Positions 18,801 to 29,605 of a DNA stretch of 64,000 nucleotides are shown here, in pieces. Position 1 is the first letter of the stretch, and each line of letters opens with the position of its first letter. Location of the stretch: contig OY723278.1 of the NCBI GenBank assembly GCA_963210315.1, forward strand, positions 930,001 through 994,000, read 5' to 3'. This stretch comes from Rhynchopus euleeides (taxonomy: Eukaryota > Euglenozoa > Diplonemea > Diplonemida > Diplonemidae). The position numbers were made by a program, and so were the translations under genes. Below the pieces are notes generated by a model, which did not search any database, was not told the DNA's origin, and saw only the letters and a list, made by a program, of their open reading frames with translations.

Positions 18801-19063
18801 ACCATGTCAAAATTCGCGAGCGTCACATTGAAAGTGGTTGGGGTCGACCCCTCGAGGATGCTGGTCTGGAGGATGTCCCCTCTCGATTCGAAGTAAGACT
18901 GCAACCGCTCCTGCGCATGCACCCGACCCTGGTTGTGGGTGTACGACCAGCGGCTTGACGCCAGGGTACCTGGCACCACGACTGCCACGTTGAACGTCCG
19001 AGCGCTGCCCAACGAGGTGAAGAACAGCAGCGCGGCAGACACGACCAGCCACCCGTGACCCAT
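15865..19063 (-). CDS. receptor-type adenylyl cyclase with BMP/PnrA ligand domain (frame disrupted once)
   Basis: The gene starts at the ATG at 19063 (MGHGWLVVSAALLFF, a signal peptide). An extracellular BMP/PnrA-like periplasmic-binding domain follows (from FNVAVVVPG to the cysteine-rich region near 17,900). Then come ephrin-receptor-like CPCPxGT cysteine repeats, one transmembrane helix (about 17,640-17,575) and a class III cyclase domain. Catalytic features visible: FTDIQSS (first metal Asp, 17275-17277), VKTIGDSF (Lys specifying ATP; second Asp 17145-17147), CDYLGSTVNMASRME. Lys and Asp at the specificity positions predict adenylyl rather than guanylyl cyclase. A second, degenerate cyclase-like domain (STGQGITSH, VTVVGAPI) fills the C-terminus. 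The frame changes near 18,606: upstream reads GFIAGKP then stops, downstream resumes VFNSIAGFYLG, both clearly BMP. A one-base indel (sequence error or mutation) is likelier than an intron. About 1,065 codons, otherwise intronless. Confidence 0.85.
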
Positions 19064-22000
19064 GTTTGCGACAAACACCCACCAAGGCACTGAAGACAAG
19101 ACGAATTCACCCCACCTCCCCAGTCAAATGAGTCAGTGATATCCTGCCAGGGTGGTGGGTGGATCGCACGGCACAACACGTTCAATCGACCTCTGCAAGC
19201 TCGTTTTGTCGAGCAACAACCATCACTAAACTCTGGGGCGGCGGGAGGGGCCAGGGGGGAGGAGGCGGCACTCCGCGACCCGGATTTGGCCATCCTGCTC
19301 TAGTTCTCTCCGCACCAGCCAGAGCGGACATGCCTTCACCGTTTGAATTTCTTCCTTCTGGGGCCAATGCGGCCACAATACCATCGGGCTGTGAAAAAAA
19401 AACCCCCCACCCTACGGGCCGGGCGGGGCTGGGTCCAGTAGAGAAAAATAAGGTAGAGAAGGGGAGAGAGACGATCGCCCCCCCCCCCCCCTTCACTCTT
19501 TCTGCAGGTTGTCCCCGGGGGTGGGGTGGTGGTGGTGGTGGTGGTGGGGGACAGGCCTCTTGCCGCTTCGTTGAAAATAGGCATGGATCCCCCTTTTGAG
19601 GGTGAAGCCGTGAATACAGTTCATCTGCAAAGGGAAAGAGTCTGAGAGGATTTTTGTTGTTTGCGCGCACCAACGGCAGTGTGTTGTGGCCCCTGCGGGG
19701 TAAAATATTTTGCCGTGAACAGGTGGCTTCAGTACTGTTGCAAACCACACTGCGCGTGCTCACGAGGAGCTTCAGACAGACAGGATGCACGAAGGCAGTG
19801 GACGTATCTCTCTCACAAAAGACCATTCAGAAAAATCCATGAGAGACCTCGACTCGTGTGTCAGAACCTGCGTCAGTGGAACCCCTATTTTCCTCGGAGT
19901 CCCACTGTTCTGCACTGCGGAGTGTTGGCAATGTTTGGATAAGCACATCGGCATCGAACAGAAGAAGTCCACAAGAGACCGCTGCAGGTGCCCCTCGTTG
20001 ACATAGCATTTTTTACTTTCTCTCGTTGACAAGAAAACGTGCCGCCCATATTGTTTTGAAGCCCGTTTTCTTCCACTTTCATTCATTTTTTCTTTTCTGT
20101 AGTTTGTTTTGGCACACGTGCTGTGGCATATATATATTCACATTTCACACCACTGGATATTTTCTTGCCCCCCCCCCCTCATTGTTTGGAACCTTCTTCG
20201 GTGCCCTTCTTTCAGAAGCGGTCATCACTTCCGGATGTTCGCCCCCCACACGAATACCCCCCCCGCCCCAACTCACACTCTGAAGAGAAAGACACAGCCC
20301 CTGCATTTTTCCCCACGCAGGGCTGCCTCACCATTGTCCCCACGAAGCGTTTCAAGAACGTGGTTATCAGGCCAGCACGCCTAAAAAAGAGACGACCAGG
20401 GCGGCATAAGCCGCACCAGCACTAGCTGCCACAGGACTTTGTTCATTTTCCTTGAATTCCTCTGTTAGCGGAGTGCAGCCCGGGCTTGAATGGCTGCTAG
20501 GTCCGCTGGACTTGAATCCTTTTTGGTGTCGACGACCAACAACCTGGGCGGAGAGGACAGCCAGGCGGTGACGTGATCATTTTTCTTCAACGCTTCTTGA
20601 GCACCAGTACCCCAACCACCTCGTTTTCGGCGGCGAATACCATCAGAGCTGCCGACCTGCAGCTAGGGAGGTTAGTCTCTGACTCTGTTGTTGACACCAC
20701 ACCGCAGGTACAGACGGAAGAAATGGCAGTCTGCCTGCATTCGGTTCTCCTTTTGGTTGGTGTCGACGACCACCACCCTGACATGAGAGACGGTCAGGGT
20801 GTATCGTGCACAACGTCGCCAGAAGGCGTCGTACTCCAATGGCATGGACGCAGATTGTCCGGAGAAACCCCATAGAAACAACTTTTAGTTTTGTTTTACC
20901 TTTTTGAATTCTTGCTGGATCAGCACAGCCACAGCCCTTCAGAGCTGCCAGCTGTACTGTTTGTTGCGCAGAACCTCCTCCGAGCAGCTCCATGGAGAAT
21001 GGAGCCACTGTTCAAGGTCCTTCTGACGGCACGGGTGACATTCTTTTCTGGGTTGCTTTTGCACCCGGGCGAAACCGACAGCTGGCTGCTGCAATGCAAG
21101 GGGTCGGCATGCCGGGTGTTGCTTGAAAATACAGGGACATGCCCGGGAAGGGGATGGAGTTCGCCGGAATCTAGAGAAGCCACTACTGGGGGAAATACGC
21201 CCTTTGTCTGGGCGGGGTGGGGGGCAAACCTCGGTTTGCCACCCAGACAGAACTGCACAGGCAGAGACTGAAACCGTCTCGATACTGATTTGAAGCGTGA
21301 GACGGATGCTGAAGTCGGACAGCTTCCTGCTTCACCCCCGCACCAGTCAGAAAGACCAGCCCAGGGATATGGTTTTCTTCAACCTGTTCCTTTTTCCAAC
21401 ATTCTGAGTTGAGGAATGCAATTAACAGTAACACCAGGGGCAGGGCACGCCACAAGGCAAAAAGACAGCAGCTACTGGGGGCGGGGTTTGTGGCAAGCGG
21501 AGCATCCCCCAGCCCACTAAAGGGCTGTGGGAATGCACCTACACCTGTTGCGCTTCTCCTTACTTTGGCCGTGTTGTTACACATAATGCGAACGTTTTGT
21601 ACGAAGAGACGGTGTCGGATGCTTTTGAACGATTTTCTGTTTTTTTTGAAGAAATTTCTTTGAAGAGATGTACGACCCTCGCTGCAGGGCAGCAACCACG
21701 CCAACACGCCCCAACCCGTCACCAATCTCCGGGACGGGTGCAGGGAGGGGGCGGGGGATGACTGCCGATTGGACAGGCCCTCCCAACTGGGGCCTGACTG
21801 ACTGCACCCACTCCATAAGGCGAAAAGGGAAGGTGTCACTCGAATAACTTGAGTTCCGGAGTTCTGCTGGGTCAGGTCGATGTCTCTTTAAAAAAAATCC
21901 GCAAACGCGCATGCGTTGATGCTGCGTCCTCGGTTAGTGTTGCACCGTGATCTGCTCTGTGCGATCTCCTCTATACACAAGGCTCACCTGTGTGGCGGCA

Positions 22001-22990
22001 GAGGCAGCATCAGAGACAACTCGATGCGCACTACACTACAAAATAGGTTAATGCGTGCGGATCATGCGGTTGCGCCACGAGGGGCTGAACCAAAACAAAA
22101 ACAATAGTCAAAACCAGCCCGAGGTCTCCGAGGAGGGGGAGGGGCTGCGAGACGCTGTCCTGATACCCGGACAACAGCCGAAAGATATCTGGCAGGCAAA
22201 TGAGGGGTTGCCGACACACCTGCCAACACACGCACAGCGACGCATCACCAGGGGAAAGCCAGAACAAAATCTTGCTTTTCCGACGGAAGCAGGGCTGTGC
22301 AAATTTCGTTGTTTCAATTGTGTTGCCGCCACCCATCACTCTCATTCCAGATAGTCTGGCACAGGGTACCGAGCAGGACAAACACACATGCGAAACCTCG
22401 GGTGGCTTGTTGAGGGGGTGGGGTGTGTGTGTATGTGTGGGAATCAGGGCCATTTTGTGCACTTTGTTTTGTCCCAATCGCGCAACTTTTCCGCACGGAA
22501 AGGGCGCTGAACTCCGCCCCTCCCCCCCACCCCCCCCACCTGCAAACCGGACGACGCACCACGGCCTGTCTCCAGGTCCCTCCAACCCTGGCTAGTCACC
22601 GCCAGCTTGAACACACCCCTCGGGCGGCCGCGGGGGCCGGCATCTGTCATCATGGCACAACCACGGCACAGGCATGCACCACGGGGGAAGCGCTGCACAT
22701 TGTCGGCAGGCGAAACCCCGAGAAATACCCTGCATACGCTATCACCGGGCTAGCAAGGACAGACGCGCAGAGAGACCCACACGCGAAGGTACCGCTCTCA
22801 AGAGTTGCGTTGCTTTGCGGTTGGCTGGAGGAGTTCGGAAAACAACAGGCATGGTAGTGGCGACTCCCGCATCACGACGGGATGAGGACACAGCCGGCAA
22901 GTGGGGAGGTGGTGGGGAGATGGATAGGAGCGGGAGATGAGACTCTTGATAACGTGGGGAGGGGGGGGGGAGGGGGCTGGGATGGGGTGA
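19064..22990. other. gene-poor region
   Basis: Nearly 4 kb of intergenic sequence with poly-C and GGT tracts (about 19,480-19,550) and scattered repeat fragments. One, at about 19658-19775, is related to 44294-44400 (CGGCAGTGTGTTGTGGCCCC core). Another, at about 19936-19983, resembles 31320-31372 (TTGGCAATG, CATCGG(C)A, GAACAGAAG, GTCCAC). Open frames here are short, lack convincing ATG starts and overlap on both strands. No gene is supported. Confidence 0.5.
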
Positions 22991-23288
22991 CACGGTGGCC
23001 TGGTCAGACCCTGACCAGGTCAAAACCTGGTCAAATCTTGACCAGGTCATACCTGTTCATTGACCAGGTATGACCTGGTCATGACCATGTCATACCTGGT
23101 CATGACCAGGTCATTTTCACCCATTTTAACCGGGGGGAACATGTTGAGTGGCCAAGCAGGGGGGACAATTCGCATATTCCGGACTCTCTCCGGCCGTTGT
23201 GGAAAGTATGAGTCAAAAGGGTTCAACCATACCCCGAGTCGAGAAAGAAGTCGAAGCTTGAATCATGTTGGGCACAAGGGGAAAATGG

Positions 23289-23798
23289 TCAAAATTGGCC
23301 CAAAATTACCAATAAAATATGCTGCAGTGCAGGGGGGTGGCGGGGGAGGGGAGGGTGGGGTCGGCGACGAAACTTGATGATCAGCAGCTTTCTGCCTTCT
23401 TCCGCTTCTTCACATTCTTCTCCTTCTTCCTCTTCTTCGGGATCTTCGTTGTCGTCGCCGGCTTCACAGGCCAGTGCTGTCTTGCGTAACACGCCGTCCT
23501 TCGCATCCTGGGTGTGGATCGGCGGCTGCTTGTCGCAGAGGCAAATACGGAGACCACGCGGTTTGTTGCAGGCAGCATCGCCAGTCAGTAACCAGCCATC
23601 GGAACACTTGCCGAGCGAATCGATCGGGCCGACAGGGGTTACTCGACTGCTACCGAGAGCCCTGAGACGGTGCCGAAACGAATCGAAGTTTTTCATCCAT
23701 ACGGGACCCGCTGTCATGCACTTCCCGCACAACGATATGACATTGTATTGCAAGAGGGTACACGAAGATTCTTGCGGGGTCGTTGCCGAAACTGGCAT
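23289..23798 (-). CDS. hypothetical acidic-tailed ORF inside the 2.3-kb transposon
   Basis: An open frame of 169 codons on the minus strand without an ATG at its head. The translation includes CSDGWLLTGDAACNKPRG, a Cys pair and a long acidic run (EDPEEEEEGEECEEAEEG), then runs into the inverted repeat, so the true end is uncertain. It may be the last exon of a gene that begins further right (ORFs at 24016-24321 and 24354-24641). No family was recognised. Confidence 0.3.
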   Translation of the reverse strand: MPVSATTPQESSCTLLQYNVISLCGKCMTAGPVWMKNFDSFRHRLRALGSSRVTPVGPIDSLGKCSDGWLLTGDAACNKPRGLRICLCDKQPPIHTQDAKDGVLRKTALACEAGDDNEDPEEEEEGEECEEAEEGRKLLIIKFRRRPHPPLPRHPPALQHILLVILGQF

Positions 23799-24015
23799 AG
23801 TTTGCCAGCTCGAACACCATCAGGTCCCTCTCCCGGAAACAAGCAGATGTTGTCCTGGCCCGCGATTTCCTCTCCCCATTCTCCCTCTCGAACGCTTCGT
23901 CGGAGAGGTGGCAGTTCTGAGGATCCTGAGGGTCCTGAGGCATTCAAGGCAGGGCACTCCCTTCTCCATTCTTTTACACTCTTTGAAAAGTGTCACAATC
24001 AGATGTGGTCAACCG

Positions 24016-24321
24016 TTACGGCACTGCCGATGGGACTCTCGTCCTCTGGCACGCCCGCTGGTCGGGCTTCTTTGTCACCACCGCCTGCCTCATCACCGCG
24101 TTCACCAACTGGATGTCGATGGTCACGACACCCTGCCCCTGCGTTGCCTGTGGTGTTGCCCCCACCGCCACAATGAACGGATCCGGAATGTGAAACGTTC
24201 GGGCGTGCAGACCATTCGGAACCTCGCTCTTGTAGGGCAGGTCCCTCATGACCGTGACAGTCATGACCGATCCATCGAGGACAGGTGGGTGCTCGTCGGG
24301 CACGTCAGCTCCCGGACCCAC
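24016..24321 (-). CDS. hypothetical ORF inside the 2.3-kb transposon
   Basis: 101 codons on the minus strand. Hydrophobic/polar alternation such as VMTVTVMRDL and GVVTIDIQLVN suggests a beta-rich fold rather than random sequence. The frame is open upstream of its first Met. It could be a captured host-gene fragment or an exon of a transposon gene. Function unknown. Confidence 0.3.
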   Translation of the reverse strand: MGPGADVPDEHPPVLDGSVMTVTVMRDLPYKSEVPNGLHARTFHIPDPFIVAVGATPQATQGQGVVTIDIQLVNAVMRQAVVTKKPDQRACQRTRVPSAVP

Positions 24322-24353
24322 CTCTACGATGATCCGGTAGAAGAGGACGTCTG

Positions 24354-24641
24354 CTATCGAATGCCTCCCGATCTGCGTGATGGGGGGGGGTTCGGGGTCA
24401 GTTGTTTTTCAGCTGCCTTCGAAGAAGTACTGCCCACCGCGCTTTGAGCGGTGGGCAGCCTCTTCATATCGGTTCCCAGCACCTCATCCGAGCACCCCGC
24501 TTCCGTCAGCACCTCGTACTCAGACGAGTTCTTGTCGGCGCTCGTGAGGCGCTTCATGCCGCCTCCGACGCGCGTTGCCAGAGACACGCATGGAGTAGAC
24601 TGCGGGCAGTGTCCTGGCCTTCTTCTTGTCGGCCTCTTCAC
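24354..24641 (-). CDS. hypothetical ORF inside the 2.3-kb transposon
   Basis: 95 codons on the minus strand, charged and Ser/Lys-rich. It is followed on the same strand, in other frames, by the ORFs at 24016-24321 and 23289-23798, as expected of a multi-exon or frameshifted gene. No recognised domain. Confidence 0.2.
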   Translation of the reverse strand: MKRPTRRRPGHCPQSTPCVSLATRVGGGMKRLTSADKNSSEYEVLTEAGCSDEVLGTDMKRLPTAQSAVGSTSSKAAEKQLTPNPPPSRRSGGIR

Positions 24642-24784
24642 TCCGTGTCAGCTTCCTGCCCCACTCCTTGTCAAAGTGGGTGGTGCGATGGCTTTTCAAA
24701 CAGCGCCGCGAGGCTGCTGTGAAACAGCTCGACGCCTTCTGCGTGGCCTGGGATGATGCAGACCTCCTCGACATTTTTTTGGGA

Positions 24785-24873
24785 TACCACCAGGGGGAGG
24801 GACCCGGTGTGAGGCACTTGAGTGCGTCCAGGCGGGCAGGGAACCTGGGCAGGGGGCAGGGGGCCTCATTCCT
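24785..24873 (+). repeat. dispersed repeat shared with 3383-3467
   Basis: Contains CCGGTGTGAGGCACTTGAGT and CGTCCAGGCGGGCAGGG, then GGGGGCCTCA. It lies in the transposon core next to the right inverted arm. It may mark an earlier insertion or a shared transposon segment. Confidence 0.55.
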
Positions 24874-26278
24874 TTTTGGTAATTTTGGGCCAAAGCTGCT
24901 GATCATCAAGTTTCGTCGCCGACCCCACCCTCCCCTCCCCCGCCACCCCCCTGCACTGCAGCATATTTTATTGGTAATTTTGGGCCAATTTTGACCATTT
25001 TCCCCTTGTGCCCAACATGATTCAAGCTTCGACTTCTTTCTCGACTCGGGGTATGGTTGAACCCTTTTGACTCATACTTTCCACAACGGCCGGAGAGAGT
25101 CCGGAATATGCGAATTGTCCCCCCTGCTTGGCCACTCAACATGTTCCCCCCCGGTTAAAATGGGTGAAAATGACCTGGTCATGACCAGGTATGACATGGT
25201 CATGACCAGGTCATACCTGGTCATGACCAGGTCAGATTTGGTCATGACCTGGTCAGATTTGGACCTGGTCAAAACCTGGTCAGTCAGCTGACCAGGCCAC
25301 CGTGTGATGTTTGTGTGGGTGAGGCATTGCCCAGAATAAGCCTCTGCTGTGCGCCCTGCTCACGGCTTTTCCCCCCCCCATCCCCCACCACCCCCTCTGA
25401 GTGACAAGAGAGGGCTGTGGGTTGGGGCTATAAAAGCCTGGTTGCTGATGAGGTAAAACAACAGCGCAGGAAAAAAAATGATCACCGTAGCAGGGGTGTC
25501 CCTTGCGAATACGTCGTGTGTGACGCGATCTGCGTTTACAGGGTTGCCGACGTCCCGCCCGATCCGCTTCTCGCATGAGATGGAAGAGAGCTGCGATCGG
25601 GAGGGGGGTGCGCATTTTACTTTGTTTTGTTTCCGAAACATATACCCCGCCTGGTCTGCAGGGGTGACTGGTGGCTACCCAGTAGAAGTAAAAACTAAAA
25701 CCAAAAAAAACACACAGCTCCACAGCAGCGTGCCACCGCCTTTGGGGGTAGAAATCTGAAGGCAACAATCGCTGACGCACATCCACACAAGCAAGTGTGG
25801 AAGCGCCTCGGATCTGCGGCACCCAACTGTTCTCAATCTTAGCAGGGGGTTGTCACGTGTTTTGTTATCCCCGGAAATTGCCAGAAAGAAACACACGCGC
25901 ATATGAGGGGAGGGGGGGGGTCTCCGCTTGAACGACATGGCAGTTTCCCTCGTTTCGTATTGATAGAAGACCCTCCCCTCCCCAAAGGGTTCAATCCAAG
26001 GACATGGGCTCCTCAGGCTTACATGCAAACCCCCTTCCACGTGGCGCCTGTCCTGGGGGGGTAGTGAAATCGAATTTGATTCGCCTGTCCTGGGGGAGGG
26101 GGGGTGGTGGGGTTATTCGCCCAGGTAAAGCGAAGCGCCCTCACAGAATATATTTTTCCTCGTCGGCTATGTTGGATTAGCAGACCTGCATCGTGCAGGA
26201 AGTCCACGAAAGACTAACGCACGAAAACTGATACGATATCCAAGTCGTTAACTAAGTCACACCACACGGGCGTGTTTT

Positions 26279-26323
26279 TCTTCGCTCTGTGCCGAACCGA
26301 CACAGAGGTTCGGCACAGAGCGA
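26279..26323. repeat. perfect 19-bp-stem hairpin
   Basis: CTTCGCTCTGTGCCGAACC is followed by an 8-base loop and its exact complement GGTTCGGCACAGAGCGAAG. A related CCTTCGCTCTGTGC occurs near 31229. It could be a foldback MITE core, a small-RNA precursor or a terminator-like structure. No coding. Confidence 0.7.
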
Positions 26324-26718
26324 AGGGTGCCCTCCCCGCCCCCCACTCACACCCCCCCTTTGTCTTTCATGACTTTCTCGTCTTCCAACATCTGTTGATG
26401 CATCACATGCGGGGGGGAGGGGGAGGGGACAAACAAAAGCCAAAAAGCAAAAAAAAAACACAGGGGTTTCGTCAGGGCTGTTCCTAACTGGGGGGCTTGT
26501 TCCCCACTTTCAGGATTCTGAACTTTTTTTCTAAGAATTTTTGTAAGGGGAAAAAAAGTTTTTTTCTAAGAATTTTGTTAGGGGAATTTTTTTCTAAGGT
26601 TGTTTCGCAGAGGAAAAAACTTTTTCTAAGTTTTCCCCAGTCGACAGGGCGCGCACAAGGATGGAAGGGAAGTCTGTCCCACGTACCGTTCGCCTTGCTG
26701 GCCAACTGGAGAGCCAGA

Positions 26719-26950
26719 CGTTCACTACCGTGGCCTCCGGCGGCTGGGGGGCTCCGCCCCCCAGACCCCCCTGTGGCGTACGTCTCGTACTCAAGTCCTT
26801 CGAATCCCAGCAAGTCGGGGTCCAACCACTCCAGTCGCCTCTGAGGACGCAGCCAACTCGCACAGAATCTGTACGCCCACACGAACAGATGTTCGCTACC
26901 GTGGCCTCCGGCGGCTGGGGGGCACCGCCCCCCAGACCCCCGATGTAGCG
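26719..26950 (+). repeat. GC-palindromic dispersed repeat, two copies
   Basis: Copies at 26719-26779 and 26887-26950 of the family described at 13962-14230. The second has GGGGGGCACCGCCCCCC instead of GGGGGGCTCCGCCCCCC. Confidence 0.7.
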
Positions 26951-27365
26951 TGTGCCCGTCCATCTATCTCACTTCCCCGGGTACAGCGCAGCGTAGGAGG
27001 TCAGCGCCGCATCCATGAAGCGCTTCTTCGAAGCCTGACTGACATCGGACAGGAGGTCGGGCTTCCCCACCTGGGAGGTACACTTGCCGCGTTCGCGACA
27101 TGCGTGACACGCGACACGCTACCTGAAACGTGAGTGTGCCTTGCTAACACGGGCATTTCAACGGTCTGCCGGCGACCGTTCCCCAAACCAGTAAACCAGC
27201 AGTTTTGGAAAATCGGAGAGATCACCCTGCTGCGCTGAATATGGTGCGCACCACTGCAAAAATCCCCGGGAGCTTTTGGGCTTTCAGACCTGAAGGGGCC
27301 AGCACGTGGGTGGCGTCGGGGAGTGGCAGCTTTGTAACTGTCCTCCAGCTGCTGGCATGTCCAGC

Positions 27366-27532
27366 CACATGATGACGCGGAGAGAAATCAGAGAAAAAGT
27401 CCCGCCTGACGGGCACGCGCCTGGAAACTGTGGGGGGGCGAGCAAAAAATCCCTTGTAAAAATTCTTAGAAAAAACCTGGTTCCCCGACCCAAAAAACCT
27501 GGAAAAAGGGCTCGTTCCCCGCCCAGGCCTGG
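27366..27532 (+). repeat. dispersed 180-bp repeat, copy 2
   Basis: Partner of 15646-15829, in the same orientation. It is shorter, through a reduced G tract and small deletions in the A-rich part. Confidence 0.75.
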
Positions 27533-28499
27533 GTTTCGTTGAGCGTAGAACGCCAGGCTCTCATTCTGAAGGGGTGGGGTGGGCCTTTTGATGATGGCTG
27601 CCTGTGGTGCAGGGTTCAGGCAAACACACGCATTGCGTAGATGGGCAGGACTGACCACAGCTGCTTATTCAGGATTCAGGCGAACAATATCTGAAGCAGC
27701 GCTGGGGAATCCACTGCAAGTGGGTCATCGGGGGGTTGGGGTTGGGGTAGGGGGGGGGGGGGGCGGCACGATGAAGTAGAGAAAAATGAGTGACAGATGG
27801 GCGTCGACAGTCCCCTCCTCCGAGATCTAATGATGTTCGGCGGGGGGGGTGTGGGGGAGGGGGTGGGGGGGCAGCAGCGATGGCGGGGCAGAAGCCCAGC
27901 CATTTCATTTTGCCGGGGACACACAGTGCACATCACTTCTCTCTGAAGGTCTCACGCCTCCTCCGGCCCTGAAGCAATTGCAGAATGACAAGTCGCTGCG
28001 GACGAGGCTTTAGCATTTTAAATACGAACTACACATAGAGAAGGAGGCGACAGACAAATAAAATGGCAGAAAAAAATATAGTTCTGTGCAGAGTATGAAA
28101 GGTTTGCCCACAAAAGCAAGGTTGGGAGGCCGTCTTGAATCGAGGGAGAGCCGTAGTGACCGGCGTGTGTCAAGCGATGTGGGATGATCTCTGCTGTTGA
28201 ACCCCGGCAGAGAGAGAGGGGGAGAGAAGGTGCGTGGGGGAGGGAGGGAAGGGGGTGTCACCTGCTGGTTCGACGACCAGGGGGTGCTGGACACTTCATC
28301 CCCCCCCCCCCTAGGGGGGGTCATAAGCCCCCCTAAAAACGTACAAATACCAAAAATTTCAACATACCATCAGAACCGCCCTAATACCTGATCTGACCCG
28401 AAAATCCGACCCATACCCCCCCGGAAACCGTCTGGAGCCCACTTGTGACACCTGATACGCACTTTTGTGATGATTTTTTGGGGTCCTAAAAAATGTACC

Positions 28500-28721
28500 T
28501 CAGTTTCGTACCTTGCCTTTGTACCTGAACCACTCCCGACCGCAATATTTCGTTCTTTGCCTTTTCTGCGGTGGTTCCGGCTCAGGTGGCACGCATGTTG
28601 CCTTCCCCAGTGCCTCGGCAAGGTCTTTCTTGACCTGATTCGTGGGAATGTTGTGTTGTTGCGCCAGCAGAATGAGTTCAGCCACCTCCTGGGTGTAGTA
28701 CTTCGATCGCGGATGGGTCAT
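28500..28721 (-). CDS. small ORF in the 1.5-kb transposon, possible HTH
   Basis: 73 codons from an ATG at 28721. The head (KYYTQEVAELILLAQQHNIP then TNQVKKDLAEALGK) looks like two amphipathic helices, compatible with a helix-turn-helix. A basic tail (PPQKRQRTKY) follows, and the end runs into the left inverted arm. Possibly the DNA-binding part of a transposon protein. The frame before it (28718-28945, also with an ATG) overlaps by four bases in another frame. Confidence 0.3.
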   Translation of the reverse strand: MTHPRSKYYTQEVAELILLAQQHNIPTNQVKKDLAEALGKATCVPPEPEPPQKRQRTKYCGREWFRYKGKVRN

Positions 28722-29026
28722 TGTGAGTACTTCGTACGCCTGCGAGGCTGCATCGGCATTAGTGGGCAGCGCGTAGATGTCTTTGCTTCGTCGATCTCAG
28801 CCTGTGAAGGCACGGTTGGGATATTGTACGCCCTGAGAGCCGAATTGGTGATGTTTGTGCTGTGTAATTTGCGCCCCGCAGGATATGCACACCACGCAGT
28901 CTCGACAGCACGAGAGTGTACCATGTGAGGACTCAACAAAGTCATTGGATAGGCATCTGCCTGCCGACTCAGCCCCCACAGTGCGACCGCAAGATCGCCA
29001 GGGATGTCTCAACGCCAGGGGAATAC

Positions 29027-29605
29027 TCAATACTCTCCCCTGGCGCTGTACAACCCTACTCTTAACCCTCGGGTCCTCTCCTGGAGGCGGTGATGGCGGG
29101 CCCGCAACGCTTCGTACTTCCGGTACAGACTGGGGTAGTCTGCCCGGCTGACCCGCTCATCGCTTCCGAGATCATCTGCTGCTCTGGAGCTGCCATCACT
29201 CTCACTGCCCACATCAGTTGGTGTGGGGGTAGGAGCAGGACGAGTGGGAGGAGTAGGAGTGCAGGTGACATCTTTCTTGGCCAGCAAGGAACGCCGCTTT
29301 CCGCACGTGCGTGCAGTTGATGCACCACCTCATATATCTGTCGTCACCACGTCCCACTCGCTCTCCTATGTACCCAGCCCGACGGAGCGCCCGAAATAAT
29401 GTCGCCTCACGGATGTCGTGTGCCGTTTTCTTCTTACGCAGGTCTGCCACAACGCTCTCTGCCGGGACCCCGCACACCTCCCGTTTGGCGGGCTTCTTTC
29501 GAGCAAGGTACCCCTCTGCAGCAGCATCTGACACCTCTGCGAGGCCCTGGGCACGCGGCATGTGTTGCTCGGCGTGCTGGGTGAGCGTAGTGACACCCTT
29601 CCCTT
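29027..29605 (-). CDS. coding-like segments in the 1.5-kb transposon
   Basis: Two overlapping minus-strand frames (29214-29605 and 29027-29287) have natural-looking composition. The first contains KREVCGVPAESVVADLRKKK and a CINCTH pair. The second has an acidic linker and a predicted coiled coil (LYRKYEALRARHHRLQERTR). They could be consecutive exons or a frameshifted gene. Neither has an ATG at its head. Function unknown. Confidence 0.25.

Larger units (their letters stand above)
22991..25304. mobile_element. 2.3-kb DNA transposon with TIRs of about 400 bp (CACGGTGG ends)
   Basis: Left arm 22991-23391 and right arm 24893-25304 are near-identical inverted repeats. Both start CACGGTGGCCTGGTCAG and carry many copies of the palindrome TGGTCATGACCA-like unit. 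TGA flanks both ends (22988-22990 and 25305-25307), a probable 3-bp target duplication. CAC- ends with a 2-4 bp duplication fit the CMC (CACTA/Mirage/Chapaev) group, but no transposase of that family was recognised. The 1.5-kb core holds minus-strand open frames described separately. The element shares its first eight bases with the one at 58300-61856. Confidence 0.8.
25305..28313. other. gene-poor region with repeats
   Basis: No supported gene. It contains the hairpin at 26279-26323, a block of TTTTTTCTAAGAATTTT-type repeats (26520-26640), two GC-palindromic repeats, a copy of the 180-bp repeat, and G/C tracts. The minus-strand frame at 25280-25822 has no recognisable domain and overlaps a poly-C run. 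Confidence 0.5.

Noticed and set aside
19182..19826. 214-codon minus-strand frame
   Set aside because: Crosses poly-C and (GGT)n tracts and a dispersed repeat fragment. No ATG context or domain.
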